From positions 1 to 64,000 of the forward strand of contig PLON01000054.1 of the NCBI GenBank assembly GCA_003142095.1: a DNA stretch of 64,000 bases, in the 5' to 3' direction. Position numbers and translations under genes: made by a program. The notes below the pieces were generated by a model that saw nothing but the letters and a program-made list of their open reading frames with translations, did not search any database and was not told the DNA's origin. This document shows positions 24,402 to 31,243 of the stretch, one piece after another (position 1 is the stretch's first letter; the number at the start of each line of letters is the position of its first letter). Source of the stretch: Acidimicrobiaceae bacterium (GTDB lineage Bacteria; Actinomycetota; Acidimicrobiia; Acidimicrobiales; RAAP-2).

Positions 24402-24803
24402 TCAGAACTGAGCGGGAATCTCAACGCCGACGTTGGTGGCCTTCACCACGGCGTCAACGATGACCCCCGGAGCCAGGCCCAATTCGTCCACCGCCTCACG
24501 GGTGATCAGTGACACGAATCGATGAGGGCCAGCTTGAATCTCGACCTGCGCGACCACTTTGTCCATCACCACCTTGGTCACGATGCCAACGAAACGGTTA
24601 CGAGCCGACTGCGCACGAGGATGGTCGGGGGTCTGGTCGCCGGCGAGTTCAATCGCCAGCTTGGCGAGGTCCGTGCCACTGAAATGGCGCCGACCCCCGG
24701 CTCCGATGGTTGCCGTGATCCGACCTGCGTCCACCCATCGACGAACCGTGTCACTGCTGACCCCTAGCAAGACGGCGGCCTGGCCGATGCGGTATTCCAC
24801 CAT
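24402..24803 (-). CDS. HTH plus TOBE/Mop domain regulator
   Basis: The 133-residue protein has an N-terminal excisionase/MerR-like helix-turn-helix (YRIGQAAVLLGVSSDTVRRW, then GGRRHF) and a C-terminal molybdate-binding TOBE/Mop domain (NRFVGIVTKVVMDKVVAQVE, then LITREAVDELGL, AVVKATNVGVE). Such proteins act as molybdate-responsive regulators or stores. It is convergent with the modA-modBC operon, 42 bases away. The start is taken at MVEYRIG; the open frame extends 27 codons upstream without a ribosome site. Confidence 0.84.
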   Translation of the reverse strand: MVEYRIGQAAVLLGVSSDTVRRWVDAGRITATIGAGGRRHFSGTDLAKLAIELAGDQTPDHPRAQSARNRFVGIVTKVVMDKVVAQVEIQAGPHRFVSLITREAVDELGLAPGVIVDAVVKATNVGVEIPAQF

Positions 24804-25116
24804 GCCGCAAGGATATCCATGATGTCGATCGCCTTCCGTGCGACGACGAGGTGTCCCAGCGGAGCGCTCGACGTCTGAGCACATTCAACAAAGACGCTGG
24901 CGAGAACTCACCTTCGCACCTAGTCGGTCTCGAGGCAGATCGGTGGCAACGATAAACGGCACCAATCACCCGTACCGTTCGTGCGGAACGGGTCAGCGCC
25001 ATCGTGGCACCAACTTGTGTCACAAGATCGACAACCGAACGAGTGGGTCTCGACGACTGCGACGTCTATGCATCGCCCCCATCAGTGCTCGCGACGACGT
25101 CGGTAGCATAAGCGGC

Positions 25117-25650
25117 GTGAGCAACGTTGACGAGCCAAGTGGTGCACCCGTCAAGGGGGCCACGCCACGTGGCCACATTGCCCCCGAGGTCGACGCCCGA
25201 CGCGCGCTCTCGCGATGTCGAGTCACGATGCTCGAATCCACCACGATCAGTATCTCAACGAATACCACTCGCAAGGGTGACGTACTGGCGACCGCTCGCG
25301 TCGCCGGCATTCTGGCAGCTCGACAGGCGGTATCGCTACTACCCTCGTCGCACCCAGTCCCGGCGAGCAACGTGTCCGTGAACTTCACGATCGCCGAGAC
25401 CCACGTGGACATTGAAGCGAGTGCTGAATCCTTCAGCCGCAGTGGCGTGGAGATGGAAGCACTTACCGCGGCAACAGTGGCCGCACTCACTATCTACGAC
25501 ATGTGCAAGTCCGCCGATCGCACGATGACTATCGACGAGGTCACGTTGTGGGAGAGATCCGGAGGCGACACGGGGAGTTGGCGGCGAGAAAATGCGCTCG
25601 CCACTGCGGGCGACGAAGAGACCGAAGGTTCGTCCTCCGTCACAACTTGA
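25117..25650 (+). CDS. moaC: MoaC paralogue 1 (keeps K51, D128 and K131 equivalents)
   Basis: The 177-residue protein is related to cyclic pyranopterin monophosphate synthase, which with MoaA makes the first Moco intermediate. Present, in E. coli numbering: RKGDVLATARVAG (Lys51), the histidine of SSHP (His77), VEMEALTAATVAALTIYDMC with the following Lys (Asp128, Lys131). Absent: the N-terminal MVDVS motif, the Cys before His77 and Lys147 (WERSGGDTG, where Arg replaces it). GTG start with TAGCAT seven bases upstream and no ribosome site suggests leaderless translation. The second copy lies 265 bases downstream and keeps exactly what this one lacks. Confidence 0.8.
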   Translation: MSNVDEPSGAPVKGATPRGHIAPEVDARRALSRCRVTMLESTTISISTNTTRKGDVLATARVAGILAARQAVSLLPSSHPVPASNVSVNFTIAETHVDIEASAESFSRSGVEMEALTAATVAALTIYDMCKSADRTMTIDEVTLWERSGGDTGSWRRENALATAGDEETEGSSSVTT

Positions 25651-25653
25651 ACC

Positions 25654-25704
25654 GAACGTACTCCGCACGTTCAGATGCGTTAGCGCTCCGAGTGTGTGCG
25701 GAGC
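25654..25704 (+). terminator. two hairpins after moaC copy 1
   Basis: GAACGT-N7-ACGTTC (25654-25672) and GCTCCG-N8-CGGAGC (25685-25704) follow the stop codon directly. There is no T-run, so intrinsic termination is doubtful; they could protect the mRNA 3' end or attenuate read-through into the second moaC. Confidence 0.35.
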
Positions 25705-25915
25705 AGCGTCCGTAGAGCAACGGCTGTGGTCACGAGGAGCTGGGACTCGACTCGTGGACCACGCGTTTGCTTCGTGGCACTCGACTCTGGCGTGCAGCCT
25801 TCCTTCGAAGTCGCGATCGCCCGATGGCGTCAATGTCACCCGTGTAGCCTTCCGAAAGAAGCATCACCCAATGGATATGTCGAGTCGTTTGTTCTGAATC
25901 CAGCAGAGGACAGGG

Positions 25916-26428
25916 TTGGCAAAAAAGAAGTCATTCTCTCATGTCAACGGTGACGGCAAGCTTCGAATGGTCGATGTCACCGACAAGCGCCCGACCCTGC
26001 GACGTGCGCACGCCAGTTGTGTCGTACGCACGGTGGTAAACATAACCGAGCTTGGATTAAACACCAATGGCGTAGACCCCGTACACGGTTCGCGGCTCGC
26101 CGGCATCCAGGCAGCCAAGCAGACAGCCAATCTGATCCCGCTCTGTCATCCGCTGCATCTCAGCGACATCAACGTCGAGATCGTCACGAATGAACAACGC
26201 ATCGAAATATCAGCGACGGTAACGGCTCAACATCGCACGGGAGTAGAGATGGAGGCGCTCACTGCCTGCGCGTTCGCCGCACTGAACGTCCTCAGCGCAC
26301 TCGTGGATCTGGATCCGCGCGCCGAGATTAGCGACCTAGCCTTGTTACGTAAGAGCGGTGGGGAATCCGGGGACTGGGGACGCTTGGTCACTGCCCCCAG
26401 TGAGGGTCCCACGACGTCAAGTGAGTGA
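25916..26428 (+). CDS. moaC: MoaC paralogue 2 (keeps MVDV motif, C76-H77 and K147 equivalents)
   Basis: The 170-residue protein starts at TTG after GAGGACAGGG. Present: LRMVDVTDKRPTLRRAHA (N-terminal motif), LIPLCHPLHLSDINVE (Cys-His77), VEMEALTAC and LLRKSGGESGDWG (Lys147). Missing: the KGDV block, replaced by GVDPV so Lys51 is lost, and the IYDMCK block, replaced by VLSALV so Asp128 and Lys131 are lost. MoaC is a hexamer with active sites built between subunits in known structures, so this protein and paralogue 1 could make composite sites. On its own neither has the full set. Confidence 0.8.
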   Translation: MAKKKSFSHVNGDGKLRMVDVTDKRPTLRRAHASCVVRTVVNITELGLNTNGVDPVHGSRLAGIQAAKQTANLIPLCHPLHLSDINVEIVTNEQRIEISATVTAQHRTGVEMEALTACAFAALNVLSALVDLDPRAEISDLALLRKSGGESGDWGRLVTAPSEGPTTSSE

Positions 26429-26510
26429 GTAGTTCTCGACGAGCCGCGTCGCTGATGTGGGTCCCAGGCCACCTCGAACCCTCAGAACTTAGAATTTGTC
26501 CCAACAATTA

Positions 26511-26524
26511 GGGACTTTAGTCCC
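26511..26524. promoter_or_regulatory. DosR/DevR box (perfect core)
   Basis: GGGACTTTAGTCCC matches all 14 core positions of the DosR consensus. An extra half site GTCCC lies at 26498-26502. The gene for the acetate-transporter-like protein starts 102 bases downstream; no other start is closer. Activation of that gene under hypoxia or redox stress is inferred. Confidence 0.62.
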
Positions 26525-26626
26525 TGTCGCCCCGGCGACATGCCGAAACTCCTGGTGAGATGATACTGGGAATGGTTCTTGGTTTTTTACCACGTGGAAC
26601 TTACTTAAAAGCCCAGGGGGGTATAC

Positions 26627-27241
26627 GTGCTTGGTACGACGATTAATTTACCGGTTTCCGCTTTTCCACCTTTAGCACTCGGGTTCATGGGGCTCGGTAC
26701 TGGCTATCTGATTTACGGGTTACAGGAACTCTTTGGTTACCCGAAGCGCAGTGCCGACAACGACGTGGCTACCGGGATTTGGGGTATTTGGTTACCCGGC
26801 TTCTTCCAGTTCGTGGCGGGACTATATCTGTTCGCCGGGTTGGCGCTCTTTGGCACCTTTACCGCCGCGCCCCTGTACATGGCGGCGCTGGCGTTCACGG
26901 CGTACGGCATCCACTGGTTCGCCATTGGCTGGATCCGAATTCGAGGCAAGAGTGACGCTCGTATCAACGTAGGTATGGCGTTCGGTTTCATGCTGATTTC
27001 GATCCTCGGCGCCACCGTGTTCCTGGGAGCGCACGATGCGCCCGTGGCGGGGATCTTCATCGGTCTGATTTGCGTGTACATCGCCGACATCTTGGCCAGT
27101 CTCAAGCCAGATCTGCCGAAGCTTGGTGAATTTGGAGAGCGAGCGTTAGGGTTCTTTCACCTCGGCACAGGTCTCTGGCTTCTGTACATGATGTTCGCCG
27201 TGACCCTTGACTTCACGATCGGTTACCACTGGATCACCTGA
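26627..27241 (+). CDS. six-TM protein resembling GPR1/FUN34/YaaH acetate transporters
   Basis: The 204-residue protein has six hydrophobic segments. The N-terminus (NLPVSAFPPLALGFMGLGTG) and the block GIWLPGFFQFVAGLYLFAGL with AALAFTAYGIHWFAIGW resemble the AceTr family, in which small carboxylates such as acetate cross the membrane. The classic NPAPLGL motif is only weakly kept, so the substrate is uncertain. GTG start with AGGGGGG five bases upstream. A perfect DosR-type palindrome lies 102 bases upstream. The next gene is on the same strand but 350 bases away. Confidence 0.55.
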   Translation: MLGTTINLPVSAFPPLALGFMGLGTGYLIYGLQELFGYPKRSADNDVATGIWGIWLPGFFQFVAGLYLFAGLALFGTFTAAPLYMAALAFTAYGIHWFAIGWIRIRGKSDARINVGMAFGFMLISILGATVFLGAHDAPVAGIFIGLICVYIADILASLKPDLPKLGEFGERALGFFHLGTGLWLLYMMFAVTLDFTIGYHWIT

Positions 27242-27465
27242 TTACAGGTACCCACGCGAAAGCCTACGAAGGGTGCAGTTGGCCCGTCGTATGAAGAGAA
27301 GTCACTCCCACGGGTAACGGTCAACTTCATGTAGCCGATATCCGTAGGGGTGACTATTCGCAATCTTGGGTGACACCAGTACGGCCAAAGAGTTCCACGA
27401 GGTGCGGCGGCCAATGCTCTTCAGCACCCCACCGCCGAGATGTCAGGTTCCTAGAAGAGCGCTTC

Positions 27466-27501
27466 GGGACTACTCACGTACGACTCCCCGTGAGTAGTCC
27501 C
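27466..27501. repeat. 13-bp perfect inverted repeat
   Basis: GGGACTACTCACG (27466-27478) and CGTGAGTAGTCCC (27489-27501) flank a ten-base loop, in a 350-base stretch with no gene between 27242 and 27592. No T-run follows. It could end the upstream transcript, or act as a regulatory site for the DUF1348 gene that starts 92 bases later; its outer bases (TTCGGGACTA and TAGTCCC) equal DosR half sites. Confidence 0.6.
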
Positions 27502-27592
27502 ACTCGAACTTGGTGGAACCGAGTTGGTGCCCGTGTTACGTTTCGGCGGGGGTGGTTGTGCCAATGGCACCAGATCCCAGTAGGAGTTACCT

Positions 27593-28051
27593 ATGACCAG
27601 TCGCCCGCGAGTTCCGCCGTTTACCGTTGAGACCGCTCGGCAGAAAGTCCAAGCCGCCGAGGACGGCTGGAATACCCGAGACCCCGAACGCGTCGCCTTG
27701 GCCTACAGTGAGGATTCGGTCTGGCGCAACCGGAGTATCTTTCTCACCGGCCGAGCCGAAATCATCAAATTCCTCACCGCGAAGTGGGAACAGGAACTCG
27801 ATTACGCACTCCGCAAAGCGCTGTGGGCCTTTGACGACAACCGGATCGCCGTTCGTTTCCAGTATGAATTCCACAATCCAGCGGGGCTGTGGTACCGCAG
27901 CTACGGCAACGAACTATGGGCCTTTGACGAGTACGGTCTAATGATGCGCCGCGAAGCCAGCATCAACGATGTCGCCATCGACCGCGACCAGCGGCGCATC
28001 TTCGGCCCCCGGACCGAGGACGAACATGGGAAGGACCTGCCTCTCCATTAG
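27593..28051 (+). CDS. DUF1348 family protein (NTF2/SnoaL-like fold)
   Basis: The 152-residue protein matches the family over its full length: [98 protein letters not shown]. The fold is a cone-shaped NTF2 barrel; the function is unknown. AGGAG precedes the ATG. It lies 17 bases upstream of fdhD and may share its transcript, though no direct link to formate metabolism is known to me. Confidence 0.85.
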   Translation: MTSRPRVPPFTVETARQKVQAAEDGWNTRDPERVALAYSEDSVWRNRSIFLTGRAEIIKFLTAKWEQELDYALRKALWAFDDNRIAVRFQYEFHNPAGLWYRSYGNELWAFDEYGLMMRREASINDVAIDRDQRRIFGPRTEDEHGKDLPLH

Positions 28052-28068
28052 CGTGCGTTCAATACCGT

Positions 28069-28965
28069 ATGACCGACCGTGCGAGATACCTCGCACGCGA
28101 CATCGCTAGAAGCCAACTAGGAGGCGACGTGGACCCTCGAGTGATCACGGAGCGATCCGTCGTACGAGTAACCGTAGGAGCACCGCCGGAACACCGACTG
28201 GACAACCTCGCCGGCGAGGAACCGCTCGAGATACGAGTCGATGGCCAATCGTTGGCCGTCACGATGCGCACCCCGGGCGCCGACTTCGACCTAGGGGCGG
28301 GGTTCCTCGTGAGTGAGGGCGTCATCACTCACGCCGACGAGCTCGTCGACGTACGTTACTGCGACGACCTTGGCGTGCTCGAGGCGGAGCGCAACAACAT
28401 AATGGACCTGACGCTGCGTAGCGACGTAGCGGCCCCCGACGAGAGCGTGGCTCGAGCGTTCTTCACCACTAGTTCGTGCGGACTGTGCGGCAAAGCCTCC
28501 ATTGACGCCGTGCGAACGCGCTCCGCCTTCGAGGTCCGCGATGATCCCTTGCGCGTCACGCCTGACTGGCTCGCCAACTTGCCCGATCGACTCCGCGACG
28601 CTCAAGACGTGTTCGAACAGACCGGTGGTCTGCACGGGGCGGCATTGTTCGACGGGGCGACCGGAGAACTGTTGGCGACGCGTGAAGACGTCGGCCGACA
28701 CAACGCGGTGGACAAGGTGATTGGCTGGGCCTTACGGGAGCGACGTCTTCCGTTGCGCGGCGTCATCTTGTTGGTCTCAGGTCGAGCGTCATTCGAGTTA
28801 GTGCAAAAGGCGCTCATGGCGGGCATCCCGATGCTGTGCGCGGTATCGGCCCCGTCGTCACTCGCCGCTGAACTGGCCCAGGAGTCGGGGATGACCCTCG
28901 TCGGGTTCCTACGCGCTCCGTCGCTGGTTGTGTACGCCGGCGAAGAGCGGTTGTTGTCGCAGTGA
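28069..28965 (+). CDS. fdhD: formate dehydrogenase accessory sulfurtransferase
   Basis: The 298-residue protein has the paired-cysteine motif SSCGLCGKAS (about 138-147), which relays sulfur from a cysteine desulfurase to the bis-MGD cofactor, and TREDVGRHNAVDKVIGWA, which binds cofactor. The ending SAPSSLAAELAQESGMTLVG is also characteristic. It sulfurates the Mo centre of the formate dehydrogenase encoded next. The N-terminus is longer than usual by about 25 residues; an in-frame start closer to ITERSV is not obvious. Confidence 0.9.
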   Translation: MTDRARYLARDIARSQLGGDVDPRVITERSVVRVTVGAPPEHRLDNLAGEEPLEIRVDGQSLAVTMRTPGADFDLGAGFLVSEGVITHADELVDVRYCDDLGVLEAERNNIMDLTLRSDVAAPDESVARAFFTTSSCGLCGKASIDAVRTRSAFEVRDDPLRVTPDWLANLPDRLRDAQDVFEQTGGLHGAALFDGATGELLATREDVGRHNAVDKVIGWALRERRLPLRGVILLVSGRASFELVQKALMAGIPMLCAVSAPSSLAAELAQESGMTLVGFLRAPSLVVYAGEERLLSQ

Positions 28966-29109
28966 AAAAATCTCACGTAAGCGGATCCTCGCATACGCCC
29001 CATGGCTGCGACGCCGAAGCGCCCCGGCACTGCTTGACTTGAAGCCCAGCGTCGTTGACGAAGGTGGAGATCGCTTGTCTGGTCGGTTCGTCCCGGGGCC
29101 AAAACAACG

Positions 29110-29173
29110 CACAAACTGCAGTTCAATTTTACCATTATCGCGCGTTGATGGTAGAATTGAACTGCAGTTTGTG
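29110..29173. repeat. 26-bp inverted repeat before the formate dehydrogenase operon
   Basis: Left arm 29110-29135 (starts CACAAACTGCAG, ends TTACCAT) and right arm 29148-29173 pair with a single mismatch around a 12-base loop. It lies between fdhD and the fdsG start, 20 bases before the GTG. It is far longer than most operators, and no T-run follows. An extended hairpin in the mRNA or a miniature mobile element are both possible. Confidence 0.75.
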
Positions 29174-29192
29174 TTGCTCAAGGGGGAACGAC

Positions 29193-29699
29193 GTGACGCT
29201 CCGCGAATCAGCCCCTCGGCACATACCCTGGTCGGAACCGACCGCTTTGCAGATAGTCCATGCGCACCTGGGAGAGCAAGGTCCATTACTACCCGTACTG
29301 CACGCACTACAGGAGACCTTCGGATACGTTGATCCGCTCGCGATTGCGCTCGTCGCAAATGTGCTCAACCTCTCGCGCGCTGACGTGTACGGGGTGTTCA
29401 GCTTCTATTCAGACTTTCGTTCGACCCCTCCCGGCGAGCTCCGGGTCCAGGTCTGTCGGGGCGAGGCGTGCCAATCGGTGGGCGGACGGGCCCTGGCCGA
29501 GCACGCCACCAGTTCCCTAGGCGTCGACTTCGGCGCGACGACCACCGACGGATCGGTGACCCTCGACGAGGTCTTCTGTCTCGGCAATTGCGCCCTCGGC
29601 CCCTCGGTCGCCGTCAATGGCCAACTACGCGGCCGCGTCGGGGCCGACGAATTCGACCGATTGGTGCACCCCGGCACCTCGAACATCGGATTCGCATGA
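29193..29699 (+). CDS. fdsG: NAD-dependent formate dehydrogenase gamma subunit (NuoE-like)
   Basis: The 168-residue 2Fe-2S protein of the NuoE/FdsG family has LHALQETFGYVDPLAIALVA, VYGVFSFYSDF, and the cluster ligands CRGEAC and CLGNCALGP. It carries one 2Fe-2S cluster that takes part in electron transfer next to the flavin subunit. The GTG start is chosen because AAGGGGG lies six bases upstream; the open frame continues upstream across the inverted repeat, where translation is not credible. It overlaps fdsB by the sequence ATGA. Confidence 0.87.
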   Translation: MTLRESAPRHIPWSEPTALQIVHAHLGEQGPLLPVLHALQETFGYVDPLAIALVANVLNLSRADVYGVFSFYSDFRSTPPGELRVQVCRGEACQSVGGRALAEHATSSLGVDFGATTTDGSVTLDEVFCLGNCALGPSVAVNGQLRGRVGADEFDRLVHPGTSNIGFA

Positions 29700-31243
29700 C
29701 CACGGTCTTCGTCCCCCGAGACTCCGCGGCACGTTCGGTCGGGGCCGACGAAGTCGCGGCCGCCATCGAGACACTGGCGACCCAACGCGGCGCGAGTGTC
29801 GAGATCGTGCGTAACGGCTCGCGCGGAATGATGTGGTTGGAGCCACTGGTTGAAGTGGTGACCGCGAAGGGTCGAGTCGCCTACGGACCCGTGACCCCCG
29901 GCGACGTCGCCGACCTGTTCGCCGCCGGCTTCCTCGATGGGAACCCCCACGGTCTCAGTCAGGGCCTTACCGATCAGATTCCCTGGCTCGCAGAGCAGGA
30001 TCGATTGACCTTTCGTCGCGTGGGCCTCGTTGATCCGCTGTCCACCGAGGACTATCAGGCGCACGACGGGCTGATCGCGCTACGTCGAGCACTGACGATG
30101 ACGCCCGGGCAGATCTGCGACGAGGTCACCGAATCGGGCCTGCGCGGACGTGGTGGGGCCGGCTTCCCGACGGGCGTGAAGTGGCGCACGGTCCTGGACG
30201 CGTCGGGTCCTTCGAAGTTCGTGGTCTGTAACGCCGACGAAGGTGACAGTGGCACGTTCGCGGACCGAATGCTCATGGAGGGCGACCCCTTCATGCTGAT
30301 CGAGGCCATGATCATCGCCGGCATCGCTGTAGGGGGCCGCGAGGGTTTCATCTACATTCGTTCGGAATACCCCGACGCAGTGGCGACCATGCGCGCCGCG
30401 ATCCAGCGCGCCTACGAGGCTGGCTGGCTGGGCCCCGAGGTCCTCGGCAGTGAACACCAGTTCGATCTGAAGATCCGCGTCGGCGCGGGCGCTTACATCT
30501 GCGGCGAAGAGACCGCAATGCTCGAGAGCATCGAGGGCCGACGCGGTATGGTCCGCGCGAAGCCACCGTTGCCCGCGATCGAGGGATTGTTCGGTAAGCC
30601 GACGGCCATCAACAATGTGCTTTCGCTAGCCAGTGTCACGGTGCTGCTGACCCACGGAGCGACGTTCTATCGCGACTTCGGGGTGGGACGCTCGCGCGGG
30701 ACCCAGGTCTTCCAGTTGGCGGGCAACGTTGCACGCGGCGGGATTGTGGAGACCGCATTCGGTATCACGTTGGGCGAAATGATCGACAGGTTCGCCGGGG
30801 GCACCGCCTCCGGACGACCAGTTCGAGCGGTGCAGGTCGGCGGCCCCCTGGGGGCCTACCTACCACCGGCGCAGTTCGATTTGCCGCTGGACTACGAGGC
30901 CTTCGTCAACGCGGGGGCGATGGTTGGTCACGGCGGCATTGTGGTCTTCGACGACACGGTCGACATGGCCGCCCAGGCTCGTTTCGCCATGGAGTTCTGC
31001 GCAGCGGAGTCGTGTGGCAAGTGCACGCCCTGCCGGGTCGGCGCCGTGCGCGGCGTCGAGGTGATCGACAAGATCATCGCGGGTCAAGACACCGCCGCCA
31101 ACGTCGTGCTGTTGGAGGAGCTGTGCGATCTGATGGCGGAGGGGTCGTTGTGCGCCATGGGTGGACTCACTCCACTACCCGTACGCAGCGTGCTGCGTCA
31201 CTTCGCCGACGACCTGGACCAACCGAAAGGTGTGCACCCATGA
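29696..31243 (+). CDS. fdsB: NAD-dependent formate dehydrogenase beta subunit (NuoF-like, FMN and NAD site)
   Basis: The 515-residue protein begins with a thioredoxin-like domain of about 110 residues and continues as NuoF: RGRGGAGFPTGVKW (NADH/FMN-binding glycine loop), CNADEGDSGTFADRMLMEGD, GAGAYICGEETAMLESIEG, and the 4Fe-4S ligands ESCGKCTPCRVG with the fourth Cys in GSLCAMGG. It passes electrons from the iron-sulfur chain to NAD+. Both ends overlap neighbours by ATGA, so fdsG-fdsB-fdsA are translationally coupled. Confidence 0.92.
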   Translation: MTTVFVPRDSAARSVGADEVAAAIETLATQRGASVEIVRNGSRGMMWLEPLVEVVTAKGRVAYGPVTPGDVADLFAAGFLDGNPHGLSQGLTDQIPWLAEQDRLTFRRVGLVDPLSTEDYQAHDGLIALRRALTMTPGQICDEVTESGLRGRGGAGFPTGVKWRTVLDASGPSKFVVCNADEGDSGTFADRMLMEGDPFMLIEAMIIAGIAVGGREGFIYIRSEYPDAVATMRAAIQRAYEAGWLGPEVLGSEHQFDLKIRVGAGAYICGEETAMLESIEGRRGMVRAKPPLPAIEGLFGKPTAINNVLSLASVTVLLTHGATFYRDFGVGRSRGTQVFQLAGNVARGGIVETAFGITLGEMIDRFAGGTASGRPVRAVQVGGPLGAYLPPAQFDLPLDYEAFVNAGAMVGHGGIVVFDDTVDMAAQARFAMEFCAAESCGKCTPCRVGAVRGVEVIDKIIAGQDTAANVVLLEELCDLMAEGSLCAMGGLTPLPVRSVLRHFADDLDQPKGVHP

